A DNA stretch of 51,591 nucleotides from NCBI GenBank assembly GCA_016838885.1, contig JAEKNW010000220.1:1-51591 (forward strand), written 5' to 3'. The translations under genes and the position numbers were made by a program. The notes below the pieces were generated by a model that searched no databases, was not told the DNA's origin, and saw only the letters and a program-made list of their open reading frames with translations. Shown here piece by piece: positions 1-8,604 of the stretch (its first letter is position 1; each line of letters opens with the position of its first letter). Source of the DNA: Candidatus Cloacimonadota bacterium. GTDB taxonomy: Bacteria; Cloacimonadota; Cloacimonadia; Cloacimonadales; JAFGVF01.

Positions 1-104
1 GAGAGATAGAGAGATAGAGAGATAGAGAGATAGAGAGATAGAGAGATAGAGAGATAGAGAGATAGAGAGATAGAGAGATAGAGAGATAGAGAGATAGAGG
101 GATA
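1..104. repeat. 8-bp satellite array (GAGAGATA)n at left end
   Basis: Twelve perfect tandem copies of GAGAGATA fill positions 1-96, followed by one variant copy, GAGGGATA, at 97-104. The array reaches the first base of the window, so its true length is unknown. The same repeat in reverse-complement orientation fills the right end of the window (51443-51591), and that array contains the same GGG-type variant units. The array lies only about 160 bp upstream of dnaN. Confidence 0.97.
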
Positions 105-262
105 TTGACTTCTTCAAAGATAAGCTTTTGGGGAGAGTGGCTTGATGATTGAACAGTCTCAGATGTCTCATTCCAAAAAAAAAGATATTTTTCTTGACGT
201 TATATTTAGTGAGCACAAATTGAGTAAATAAACTATAATATTAAGTGAATTAAGGGGTAAAG
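105..262 (+). other. Leader region upstream of dnaN
   Basis: This stretch carries no open reading frame of note. It contains the dispersed 24-bp repeat at 137-160, a TTGACG at 194-199 and a TATAAT at 234-239. These two boxes are about 34 bp apart, so they cannot be one standard promoter. A ribosome binding site AAGGGG at 252-257 sits five bases before the dnaN ATG. dnaA, which commonly precedes dnaN, is not present between the satellite and dnaN. Confidence 0.5.
137..160 (+). repeat. Dispersed 24-bp repeat, copy 1 (left)
   Basis: These 24 bases occur exactly, in reverse complement, at 42049-42072. Similarity continues on the satellite side (about 108-136 here, about 42073-42105 there), including an identical AAAGATAAG block, with scattered mismatches. 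The unit therefore looks like a roughly 55-bp dispersed element. I do not recognise it as part of a known insertion sequence. Confidence 0.85.
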
Positions 263-1408
263 ATGAAGTTTTTTATAGATAAGGGAGATTTACTACACAA
301 TATTCAACATCTCGCCAATGTTGTACCAAGCAAAAACACAATGCCAATTTTGACAAATTATCTCATTGAAGCAATTGAAGTTGATAATCTAATTAAAATT
401 ATTACTACTGATTTGAAAATAACAGTGGTAGTAACTTTCAACGCAACTGTTATGGAATCCGGTACTATTGCTGTAGCAGCAAAAGATTTGAATGAGATTA
501 TCTCTGCCTTGCCTGATTCTCAAATCACCTTCACAAAAGACGATGAATTACTCAGAATTCATTGTGAGAATATTGATTTTAATTTAAACTTGTCTGATTA
601 TTCTAACTTCCCATTGATTCCAGAAGCATTATTTGAAAATTCGATACAGTTCAAGGCTTCTGAGTTTGATAAGATGATTAACAAGACTATTGTGGCAGTT
701 CAGAAAGATCAACATAATTCTATTTTCTCGGGGATTCTTTGGGAGATTTCAGGAAGTAAACAAGCCATGGTAGCAACAGATAGTAAGAAAATTGCGCATA
801 TAGCTATAGATTCTGAAACTAAAGACTTTGTTAATCCAATTGATGAAAATGATGATACTATTAGAATCGTGCTTCCAACCGGAGGTATTAGTTTCTTACA
901 AAAAATTATCTGTGAAGAATCCGATATCCTTCAAGCTGATATTAGCAAGAATAAAGTTATCTTTAAATACCGTAATTTCATAGTTTTCTCTCACTTGATG
1001 ACTACTAAATTCCCTGATTATAACAAGGTTTTTCCAGAATCATTACCTAAAGAGTTACTCCTTGATAAGAGTCAACTTAAAGCAGCTGTTAAAAGAATTT
1101 CATTGGTAGCTCCGATCGATAGTTTCAAAATTATGTTTAGCCTCAAAGGCAATACCCTTGAATTAGCTACCAGTAATGATGAAAAAGGTGGAGCTAAAGA
1201 ATTTATAAAAGATATTAACTACAGTGGTGAAGATATTAGCATTGCTTTCAACTTCAAATTCTTAAGTATCATCCTTGATTGTATTGATACTGATAATGTA
1301 AGAATATGTTTAGGAGAATCAAAGAACCCTGCTCTTATCTACAATGAAAAAGACCCGGAAGGAACTCTTCTGAGATATCTATTAATGCCTTTGAGAGTCG
1401 CCAGATAA
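263..1408 (+). CDS. dnaN: DNA polymerase III sliding clamp (beta subunit)
   Basis: This encodes the ring-shaped processivity clamp that tethers replicative and repair polymerases to DNA. The 381-residue length and three-fold repeated clamp architecture fit the family. The N-terminus (MKFFIDKGDLLHNIQHLANV) and the C-terminal LLMPLRVAR, close to the conserved MPLR/MPMR ending, are typical. The ATG is chosen because AAGGGG precedes it by five bases. recF follows after only three bases with a second in-frame TAA between them, so the two are probably co-transcribed. The dnaN-recF order is the common arrangement near bacterial origins, but dnaA is not seen on the left. Confidence 0.97.
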   Translation: MKFFIDKGDLLHNIQHLANVVPSKNTMPILTNYLIEAIEVDNLIKIITTDLKITVVVTFNATVMESGTIAVAAKDLNEIISALPDSQITFTKDDELLRIHCENIDFNLNLSDYSNFPLIPEALFENSIQFKASEFDKMINKTIVAVQKDQHNSIFSGILWEISGSKQAMVATDSKKIAHIAIDSETKDFVNPIDENDDTIRIVLPTGGISFLQKIICEESDILQADISKNKVIFKYRNFIVFSHLMTTKFPDYNKVFPESLPKELLLDKSQLKAAVKRISLVAPIDSFKIMFSLKGNTLELATSNDEKGGAKEFIKDINYSGEDISIAFNFKFLSIILDCIDTDNVRICLGESKNPALIYNEKDPEGTLLRYLLMPLRVAR

Positions 1409-1411
1409 TAA

Positions 1412-2470
1412 GTGTATATAAAAGAAATTTCTCTTTATAATTTTAGAAATTATACTAATCAGAAATTTGAATTTGAGAAGGATGGGGGTCTTATCACTGG
1501 CAAAAATGGCATTGGTAAGACCAATCTTCTTGAAGCTATCTGTTACCCTGCTTTCGGAAAATCTGTTAGGCAGTTTGCAGATGCAGATTTAGTAAAATTC
1601 GACTCTTTAGAATTCGCTATTAATAGCAAGTATCAAGATGAACATAAAAATTATGATTTCCAAGTCATCTTCTCCAAAAATAAAAAAGCAATAAAACTCA
1701 ATAACTCACCTATTACTAGAATTAGTGACTTATATAATTACTTAAAAATTGTCTATTTCTCAGCTGATGATATCTGGCTGGTAAATGGTAATCGGCAAAA
1801 AAGAAGAAGCTTCTTTGATCAAGCTATCACCCAATCATCTATACTTTACAGCGATCTTTTAAGAGAATATTATCGGATCTTGGAACAAAGAAACTCTATT
1901 TTGAAAGATGATAAATTCAAATCACAACTCCAGCCATGGAATAAACAATTTATCTCAAAAGCTATTGAAGTTGTTGAATATAGAAAGAATTATCTAGCCA
2001 AATTTATTAAGTTTGCTGAAGATATATTGAATAATATCACTAATTCCCATGAATCATTACAGATTGATTATGAAGCATTTAGTCATATAGTTTATGAATC
2101 AGACTGGTTAGAAAACTATCTCCACAAAATAGAACAAAATGAATTTGAATATAAACGAACATTGGTCGGACCTCACTTAGATGAATATGAGTTTAACATT
2201 AATGAATATTCTGTTAAAAGATATTCATCCCAAGGGCAACGTAGATCATTAGTCATTGCCTTAAGATTTGCCCAAATTGCTATGATAAAAGAAAACTCAA
2301 GCTGTATTCCTATCATAATCTTTGATGACGCTCTCTCTGAGTTAGATAAAAATAGAGTAGATAAGATACTTAGTCTGCTAACTGATGAACATCAGATCTT
2401 GATTGCTTCGCCTAATATCGATAATTATCGGGGATTTAGCTTTCCCATCATTAAGTTGGGAGATGAGTGA
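1412..2470 (+). CDS. recF: DNA replication and repair protein RecF
   Basis: RecF is an SMC-like ATPase that helps load RecA at gapped DNA. Visible motifs are Walker A GKNGIGKT (residues 30-37), the ABC-type signature SSQGQRRS (about 272-279) and Walker B IIIFDDALSELD (about 300-311). The 352-residue length is normal. Translation starts at GTG 1412, directly after two tandem TAA codons that end dnaN, which suggests coupling. The last codons (GAT GAG TGA) form part of the first, incomplete unit of a 14-bp tandem repeat, so the gene ends inside a minisatellite. Confidence 0.96.
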   Translation: MYIKEISLYNFRNYTNQKFEFEKDGGLITGKNGIGKTNLLEAICYPAFGKSVRQFADADLVKFDSLEFAINSKYQDEHKNYDFQVIFSKNKKAIKLNNSPITRISDLYNYLKIVYFSADDIWLVNGNRQKRRSFFDQAITQSSILYSDLLREYYRILEQRNSILKDDKFKSQLQPWNKQFISKAIEVVEYRKNYLAKFIKFAEDILNNITNSHESLQIDYEAFSHIVYESDWLENYLHKIEQNEFEYKRTLVGPHLDEYEFNINEYSVKRYSSQGQRRSLVIALRFAQIAMIKENSSCIPIIIFDDALSELDKNRVDKILSLLTDEHQILIASPNIDNYRGFSFPIIKLGDE

Positions 2471-2519
2471 AGAGTAATGAGTGAAGAGTAATGTGTGAAG
2501 AGTAATGTGTGAAGAGTAA
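2463..2519. repeat. 14-bp minisatellite, copy A (overlaps recF stop)
   Basis: The array has a partial unit (12 of 14 bp, 2463-2474), then full units TAATGAGTGAAGAG (2475-2488) and TAATGTGTGAAGAG twice (2489-2516), then TAA. The recF stop codon TGA (2468-2470) lies in the partial unit. The reverse complement of this unit makes up the nine-copy array at 22921-23050, so the two arrays are one repeat family in opposite orientation. Confidence 0.95.
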
Positions 2520-2582
2520 GAATCTGGCGACAATTGGCATGGAGTGGAAGCACCACCAAGAAAAAACTAAAAGGTAGAATAA

Positions 2583-3827
2583 ATGAAGATTAACAAGAGT
2601 ATTTTCGGATGGATGGCTTATGATTTCGCTAATTCATCATTCACTACGATTATAGTAACAGTAGTATATAGCGTATACTTTAAGACTACTGTGGTGGGTG
2701 ATAGGGGAGATGGAAGTTTCCTTTGGGGGTTAGCTCTAGCTATTTCAATGTTCTTAGTTGCTATAACAGCACCTATATTCGGGGCAGTAGCAGATTATTC
2801 ACGAGCCAAGAAAAAGTTTTTATTCTACAATACTTACCTGTCAGTTATCTTCACTATTTTGTTAGGATTTGTTGGTCCTGGCTCGATATTTACCGGGATG
2901 CTTTTTTTCATAATTGCAAATTTTGGATTTCATTCTGCCATTGTTTTTTATGATTCTTTTTTATCAGAAATAGCAACTACCAAACATTTAGGAAGAATTT
3001 CAGGTTTTGGTTGGGCTTTTGGCTATGTAGGAGGGCTAGTCTCCTTGGTGTTAGCTCTTTGGCTAGTTAACTTGAATAAAATAACATTAGTATTCCCTAT
3101 GGTTGGAGTATTTTATGGAGTATTTGCAATCTTTACTTTTGTTCTCTTAAAGGAATTTAGAAGAACCTCGAAAAGAGCAAATTACTTTAAAATAGCCTAC
3201 CAAAGAATTAGTATTTCTTTTAGCTCTATCAAATCATTCAGAGATCTGGGAACATTCTTAGTAAGTTTCTTTTTCTATAATGATGCAATTTCAACTGCTA
3301 TTGGTTTCACTATGATCTATGGTCAAGAACGTTATGGTATGACCACTGATGAATCAATTAAGGTCTTTATCCTAGCTCAACTAACATCTATCCTGGGGGC
3401 TTTTATTTTTGGTTATATTGCTGATAAGATCGGACATAAAAAGACTCTCTCCATTTGTTTATTCATCTGGCTTTCAGTAATAGTTTGGGCCTTCTTATCT
3501 CCAGCGAAAAAAGACTATTATGTAGTAATTCTTCTTGCCGGGTTTGCTATTGGGTCAACTCAAGCTAATAGTAGGGCTATGATTGCTTCATTAACTCCTA
3601 AATCTAAAAATGCAGAATTCTTCGGATTTTATACTGTTACAGGAAGAATGTCCGCTGTTATAGGTCCTATCCTCTTCGGACTTGTCAGTAAATGGACAGG
3701 TAATATTAAATATTCTATCTTAACAGTGATTCCTTTCTTTTTGCTGGGTCTGATCACCTTGCAAAGAGTTAATGAAAAGAGAGGTCAATTAATTGCTAGA
3801 GAATGGAAGGAAGATAATGGATTATAA
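2583..3827 (+). CDS. MFS transporter, UMF1/Atg22-like family
   Basis: This is a 414-residue polytopic membrane protein with about twelve hydrophobic segments. The N-terminal GWMAYDFANSSF is the characteristic start of UMF1-type (Atg22-like) major facilitator proteins. In eukaryotes Atg22 exports amino acids from vacuoles; the substrates of bacterial UMF1 proteins are mostly unknown, and none is claimed here. The GYIADKIGHKK loop near residues 277-287 fits the MFS loop between helices. The ATG follows AAAAGGTAG by six bases. It is separated from recF by the minisatellite and may have its own promoter. Confidence 0.88.
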   Translation: MKINKSIFGWMAYDFANSSFTTIIVTVVYSVYFKTTVVGDRGDGSFLWGLALAISMFLVAITAPIFGAVADYSRAKKKFLFYNTYLSVIFTILLGFVGPGSIFTGMLFFIIANFGFHSAIVFYDSFLSEIATTKHLGRISGFGWAFGYVGGLVSLVLALWLVNLNKITLVFPMVGVFYGVFAIFTFVLLKEFRRTSKRANYFKIAYQRISISFSSIKSFRDLGTFLVSFFFYNDAISTAIGFTMIYGQERYGMTTDESIKVFILAQLTSILGAFIFGYIADKIGHKKTLSICLFIWLSVIVWAFLSPAKKDYYVVILLAGFAIGSTQANSRAMIASLTPKSKNAEFFGFYTVTGRMSAVIGPILFGLVSKWTGNIKYSILTVIPFFLLGLITLQRVNEKRGQLIAREWKEDNGL

Positions 3828-3850
3828 AACTCATAGTAAGGAAATTTCTT

Positions 3851-4414
3851 ATGAATAGCCTTTCATCCCGAATTGAAGTAATCAAAGCTGACATAACCAG
3901 CTTGGAAGTTGATGCCATTGTTAATGCTGCAAATTCATCACTTTTAGGTGGTGGGGGAGTGGATGGTGCTATTCATAAAATTGCAGGTCCAGACCTTTTA
4001 GCAGAGTGTAAGACTCTTAATGGCTGTGCTATAGGCCAGGCTAAAATTACCAAGGGTTATAAACTTCCCGCTAAATTTGTAATTCATACAGTTGGTCCAA
4101 TTTATCAAGAAAACAATAAAAACCAAGAGCAAGAACTAAGAAATTGCTATCTAAATTCTTTGATTATTGCTAAGGAGAAAAAGCTTGCAACGATTGCTTT
4201 TTCAGCTATTTCAACTGGGGTTTATGGTTATCCTGTTAAGGAAGCAGCAGTTATCGCAGTCAGGGAAGTTATTATTTTCCTTTCTGATCATAAGTTCCCT
4301 GCCAAAGTCTTTTTTTGCTCTTTCTCGGAAGATCATTATAATATTTATCAAGAATTGTTAAATAAATGGAAAAGTTCATTGACAGAATATCCGACTTCAT
4401 TTAACTTAGAGTAA
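3851..4414 (+). CDS. Macrodomain protein (ADP-ribose/O-acetyl-ADP-ribose hydrolase, YmdB-like)
   Basis: This is a single-domain macrodomain protein of 187 residues. The ligand loops are clear: DAIVNAAN (residues 21-28) followed by GGGGVDGAIH (33-42), and AISTGVYGYP (119-128). These match the YmdB/MacroD class, which removes the acetyl group from O-acetyl-ADP-ribose or ADP-ribose from acidic residues. The start follows AAGGAAA by seven bases and lies 23 bases after the MFS gene, so the two may share a transcript. A role in ADP-ribose signalling or defence cannot be told from sequence alone. Confidence 0.93.
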   Translation: MNSLSSRIEVIKADITSLEVDAIVNAANSSLLGGGGVDGAIHKIAGPDLLAECKTLNGCAIGQAKITKGYKLPAKFVIHTVGPIYQENNKNQEQELRNCYLNSLIIAKEKKLATIAFSAISTGVYGYPVKEAAVIAVREVIIFLSDHKFPAKVFFCSFSEDHYNIYQELLNKWKSSLTEYPTSFNLE

Positions 4415-4586
4415 TGAGAAAATATCTTGTTAAAACAATAATAATCAATATAATATCAAATATGAACTCAAGATTTTAAATAATCTTGAATAATCCCCAA
4501 AATCATAAAAAACTTGAAAATATAAAAGAAAATAGGAAAAATGGTTGACACAATTTAGTCCTTGATTTTTTTAGGATAATAGTTGT
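4415..4586. other. Intergenic region before tRNA-Lys with a weak hairpin
   Basis: No gene is visible. A perfect 8-bp inverted repeat (TCAAGATT at 4468-4475, AATCTTGA at 4482-4489, six-base loop) could be a weak terminator for the macrodomain gene, but no T-tract follows. TTGACA at 4545-4550 looks like a -35 box for the tRNA. The best -10-like boxes (TAGGAT 4572-4577, GATAAT 4575-4580) are 21 or 24 bases away, outside the usual 16-18, so the promoter is not settled. Confidence 0.4.
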
Positions 4587-4662
<76 letters not shown>

Positions 4663-4720
4663 CATTTTTTGAATCAATCAATAAAAGTTTAACAACCAAA
4701 TTTTCCACTGAGGAGTTTCC

Positions 4721-5980
4721 ATGAATAATTATGAAAATATCTTTGATCTTACAGTACCAGAATTAAATCAAGTTGCTAAAGATCTCGGTCTAACCGGATA
4801 TAGTACAATGAAAAAATTGCAATTAATCTATACTATCTTAGAATTCAATGCTTCCCAAGAAGGTTTAGCCTTTATCACCGGTTGTCTTGAATTAATGCCT
4901 GATGGGTATGGATTTTTAAGATTCCAACACAATAATTATCTCCCAGGCAGAGATGATGTTTATGTTTCACTTACCCAAATTAAGAGATTTAATTTAAAAG
5001 CAGGACACATGATATCTGGTCCGGTACGTTCTCCAAAAGAGGGTGAGAAATATTATGCTTTACTAAGAGTAGATGCTGTCAATGATGAATCTCCTCAAAA
5101 AGCTTTTGAATCAAAGCACTTTGATAATCTAACCCCTTACTATCCAACTAAGAAAATTAACTTAGAGACTGATAAAGATATCATTTCTACGAGAATTATT
5201 GATTTATTTACTCCTATTGGAATGGGACAAAGAGGTTTAATTGTTGCTTCTCCTAGAACAGGTAAAACTGTTCTCCTACAAAATATTGCTAATGCCATTC
5301 TGACAAATCATCCTGAAGCTTACTTACTAGTTCTGCTCATTGATGAAAGACCTGAAGAGGTTACTGATATGAAAAAAATATTGAAAGAAGGTAATCAAGA
5401 AGTTGTTAGTTCAACCTTTGATGAATCACCACGCAACCATATTGCTGTGGCTGAAATGGTCTTAAGCAAAGCTAAAAGGTTGTGTGAATTAGGAAAAGAC
5501 GTAATTATTGTTTTAGATTCTATTACACGTCTTGCTCGTGCATATAACAATGTTCAACCTTCCTCAGGTAAAGTGCTTTCCGGTGGTATAGATGCTAATG
5601 GACTTACCAAGCCTAAGAAGTTTTTCGGTGCTGCTCGTGATACAGTGGAGTCTGGTAGTTTAACTATTATTTCCACAGCTTTAGTAGATACAGGTTCACG
5701 TATGGACCAAGTTATCTTCGAAGAGTTCAAAGGTACTGGTAACATGGAATTGGTTTTAGATAGATCAATTAGTGATTTACGTCTATATCCTGCTATTGAT
5801 TTGGTTAAATCAGGAACAAGAAGAGAAGAGCTTTTACTAACAGAAATCGAAAGAAATAGAATGTTTATTTTAAGAAACTTCCTCAAAACAATGAGTCCTG
5901 CTCAAGGTATTGAAACACTTCGTAAGAGAATGTTAACCACCCAAAGTAATTCGGACTTCTTAAAATCAATGAGTAACTAA
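4721..5980 (+). CDS. rho: Transcription termination factor Rho
   Basis: Rho is a hexameric RNA helicase that ends transcription of untranslated RNA. The 419-residue length matches the E. coli size. Order of domains: Rho_N helical domain (about 5-45), cold-shock-like RNA-binding domain with GYGFLR (62-67), then the RecA-like ATPase with P-loop ASPRTGKT (176-183) and Walker B VIIVLDSITRLARAYN. The start ATG follows GAGGAG closely. The next gene begins with GTG at the base immediately after the rho TAA, so rho heads a long tightly packed gene run. Confidence 0.97.
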   Translation: MNNYENIFDLTVPELNQVAKDLGLTGYSTMKKLQLIYTILEFNASQEGLAFITGCLELMPDGYGFLRFQHNNYLPGRDDVYVSLTQIKRFNLKAGHMISGPVRSPKEGEKYYALLRVDAVNDESPQKAFESKHFDNLTPYYPTKKINLETDKDIISTRIIDLFTPIGMGQRGLIVASPRTGKTVLLQNIANAILTNHPEAYLLVLLIDERPEEVTDMKKILKEGNQEVVSSTFDESPRNHIAVAEMVLSKAKRLCELGKDVIIVLDSITRLARAYNNVQPSSGKVLSGGIDANGLTKPKKFFGAARDTVESGSLTIISTALVDTGSRMDQVIFEEFKGTGNMELVLDRSISDLRLYPAIDLVKSGTRREELLLTEIERNRMFILRNFLKTMSPAQGIETLRKRMLTTQSNSDFLKSMSN

Positions 5981-7174
5981 GTGGAAATATTAGCTCCTGC
6001 TGGAAATTTAGAAAAGTTAAAGTATGCCCTTTTATATGGGGCTGATGCTGTTTATACTGCAACTAATAGATTTGGATTAAGAGCAAAAGCTGGTAATCTT
6101 AGCTTAGAAGAGCTTAAAGAGGCTACTGAATTCTGCCATAGTCTTAATAAAAAAATCTATGTAACTGTTAACATCTTTGCCCATAACAGGCACTTAGTAG
6201 ATTTACCTGAATATGTAGAAGATTTAGAAAAAATCGGGATTGATGCTGTGATAGTATCAGATCCAGGTGTTTTTCAAGTTGTGAAAGAGCATAGCAATTT
6301 GGCTATTCATATAAGTACTCAAGCTAATGTAGTCTCTTGGAAATCTGCTGAATTTTGGCATTCATTAGGAGCAGAAAGAGTTATCTTAGCTAGGGAATTG
6401 ACTTTTGATGAGATAGTTGAGATGGCTGATAAGGTTCCTCAGGTCGAATTAGAGATGTTTGTTCATGGAGCAATGTGTATTGCTTATTCAGGGAGATGCT
6501 TACTCTCAGCCTTTTTTAATAATCGTAGTGCAAATTTGGGAGAGTGTACTCAACCCTGCAGATGGAAATACTTTTTGATGGAAGAAACCAGACCTAATGA
6601 GTTTTTCCCTATTACAGAAGATGAATTTGGGACATATATCATGAATTCAAAAGATCTTAACTTGATTAACAGGCTCACTGATATCTACAAAGCAGGTGTT
6701 GCCAGTATTAAGATTGAAGGAAGAATGAAAAGCTTGCACTATGTGAGTAACGTTACCAGAGTTTACCGCAATGTATTAAATCGAATTCAAGAAGGTAAAG
6801 ATATTCCTGAGAGCTTCATTGAAGAGCTTAATAATGTTTCTCATCGAGTCTATACTGAGGCATTTTATGCAGGATTCAATGACCAAGATACGCAATTTTA
6901 TGAAAACTCTGCCTATATCAGAGATTATAAATATATTGGAAAAGTTCTTCACAAAACAGATAACTTAGTAAAAATCCAGATTTTGAATAAGTTCGAAGTT
7001 GGTGACGAAATCGAAATTATCTTTCCTGACATTGACAATGATATCGTTTTTACAGTAAATACACTATATAGTGAAGATATGCAAAAAATAACCTTTACAA
7101 AACCTAACACCAATGCATTTATAGAATTGCAAGGAAATATCCCTGAATATGGGTTAGTAAGGAAAAGAATATGA
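5981..7174 (+). CDS. U32 family protein (peptidase U32 / TrhP-like tRNA hydroxylation)
   Basis: This 397-residue protein belongs to the U32 family. The signature FVHGAMCIAYSGRCLLS (residues 160-176) is clear, with four cysteines (166, 173, 189, 193) in the pattern seen in members that hold an iron-sulfur cluster. Families of this type act in prephenate-dependent hydroxylation of tRNA uridine (TrhP/YegQ), 23S rRNA cytidine hydroxylation (RlhA) or, in shorter forms, ubiquinone synthesis; older annotations call them collagenase-like proteases. The tRNA role is the likelier. The start is GTG at 5981 with no gap after rho. It overlaps the next gene by four bases (ATGA). Confidence 0.88.
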   Translation: MEILAPAGNLEKLKYALLYGADAVYTATNRFGLRAKAGNLSLEELKEATEFCHSLNKKIYVTVNIFAHNRHLVDLPEYVEDLEKIGIDAVIVSDPGVFQVVKEHSNLAIHISTQANVVSWKSAEFWHSLGAERVILARELTFDEIVEMADKVPQVELEMFVHGAMCIAYSGRCLLSAFFNNRSANLGECTQPCRWKYFLMEETRPNEFFPITEDEFGTYIMNSKDLNLINRLTDIYKAGVASIKIEGRMKSLHYVSNVTRVYRNVLNRIQEGKDIPESFIEELNNVSHRVYTEAFYAGFNDQDTQFYENSAYIRDYKYIGKVLHKTDNLVKIQILNKFEVGDEIEIIFPDIDNDIVFTVNTLYSEDMQKITFTKPNTNAFIELQGNIPEYGLVRKRI

Positions 7175-8604
7175 AAATTAATTTAAGGCTTATCATAGTT
7201 GTTTTAATGGGACATATAGCATGTTTAAGTGCTGTAGATTATCAAGAGTTATATGAGAATGGTAAAGTTGATGAGTTAAGAAGTGCAATCTACTCTAAAC
7301 CTCATTTCGATGAAGAAGAGTTACCCCGTGCTGCCTTTTATGAGTCCTTAGTTACCAGTAAGAATTTTGATACTACTTTGCAGGAGTTAATAGAAGGATT
7401 TCCAGAGATTGATACAAAAGATCAGATAAATTTCAAATTAGGTATTATTAACTTCTTTCAGAGAAAATACTCTCAAGCTGAATTTTTTTTCACTAAAGTT
7501 GAAAATAGAGATCAGTTTTATGAGTTTAATTATTGGTTAGCCAGACTTTATTATATGAAGCAAGATCATAAAAATAGTTCTCTATATGCTAGTAAATTTA
7601 TTGAAAAGTGTGAGAAAATAGATCACAAGTATGAGCTTTCTTTCTATATGTTAATCGAAAATAGTATTAGTGATAATAATTTTCAGAAAGCCGTAGTATT
7701 AGCTGAAGAACTTCTCCTGAAGAAAGCTGAAGGCATAAATAAAAAATATCTCTATTATCGAATAGGATATAGCTATGAAAGATTGGAAAATATCTCTTTA
7801 GCAGTAGCAAATTATAAAAAATCCTTTGAGTTGGATCCTTATGGACAGTATGCAGCCTTAACAGAAGAGAGACTATTTGAGCTTCAGAAAAGTAGCAAAC
7901 AGAATTTAGATTTATCCTTTCTTTATACCAAGAATTATCCACCTGCAACAAGCCAAATGCCTGTAGCTCAAAAAACTAGTGTTAAAGAATTCAATATAAC
8001 AGAACTAGTCCGAACAGACACCAGTACGGTATTGAACAAGTTTTTCAATGGTGAGTATAAGCAAGATAATCATTTGGATATTATTCATACTCAGGATAAA
8101 ACTAGCAAAGAAGATTTGAGTTCTCCCAAAGGACCAGAAGAGCTTTTAGTTTCAAATAACCTTGAAATGATTGAAGAGAATATTGAAATCAAAACAAATG
8201 ATTCTTTCAATACAGTAGCCGATAATGATATCATAGGAAATCCTGGTCAAGAAAGTAGGGGTATTAATCCCAATCAATCCCATAGCTCTCAAGAATCTCC
8301 AAATGGTACTTTTTTAGAACGTCCGAAAAATATCGAGAAAGATGGATATGTTTATCTGATGAATAAACCGGTAGGCAACTACTTTGTACAGATTGGTAGA
8401 TTCTCTACTAAGGAATCTGCTATCAATAGAACAAAAGAGTTATTCTTTTTGCAAAAGACTTGGAATATTATCAGAGATGTTAGCAATGAAAAAATTACTT
8501 ATATGATTTGGACACATCCCTATGATACTGCTAATCAAGCAAAAAATGATATTGCATATTTCAAATCAAAAGGCATTGATTGCTTCCTAATCTCAAATGA
8601 GTAA
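7171..8604 (+). CDS. Periplasmic TPR and SPOR-domain protein
   Basis: The 477-residue product has a signal peptide (about 1-21, LIIVVLMGHIACLSA core), a helical middle with tetratricopeptide-like repeats (about 75-235), a polar low-complexity linker (about 255-385) and a C-terminal SPOR domain (about 396-477, starting near GNYFVQIGRFSTKESA). SPOR domains bind peptidoglycan lacking stem peptides at division sites, so an envelope or division role is likely. It overlaps the U32 gene by four bases and mutS by eight, so the three are translationally coupled. The exact function is not known. Confidence 0.8.
   Translation: MKINLRLIIVVLMGHIACLSAVDYQELYENGKVDELRSAIYSKPHFDEEELPRAAFYESLVTSKNFDTTLQELIEGFPEIDTKDQINFKLGIINFFQRKYSQAEFFFTKVENRDQFYEFNYWLARLYYMKQDHKNSSLYASKFIEKCEKIDHKYELSFYMLIENSISDNNFQKAVVLAEELLLKKAEGINKKYLYYRIGYSYERLENISLAVANYKKSFELDPYGQYAALTEERLFELQKSSKQNLDLSFLYTKNYPPATSQMPVAQKTSVKEFNITELVRTDTSTVLNKFFNGEYKQDNHLDIIHTQDKTSKEDLSSPKGPEELLVSNNLEMIEENIEIKTNDSFNTVADNDIIGNPGQESRGINPNQSHSSQESPNGTFLERPKNIEKDGYVYLMNKPVGNYFVQIGRFSTKESAINRTKELFFLQKTWNIIRDVSNEKITYMIWTHPYDTANQAKNDIAYFKSKGIDCFLISNE

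Noticed and set aside
4545-4580. Standard sigma-70 promoter for tRNA-Lys
   Set aside because: TTGACA is present, but the nearest -10-like boxes lie 21 or 24 bases away, so I do not list it as a promoter.
7935-7943. DnaA box-like TTATCCACC
   Set aside because: It is a single imperfect word inside a coding sequence.
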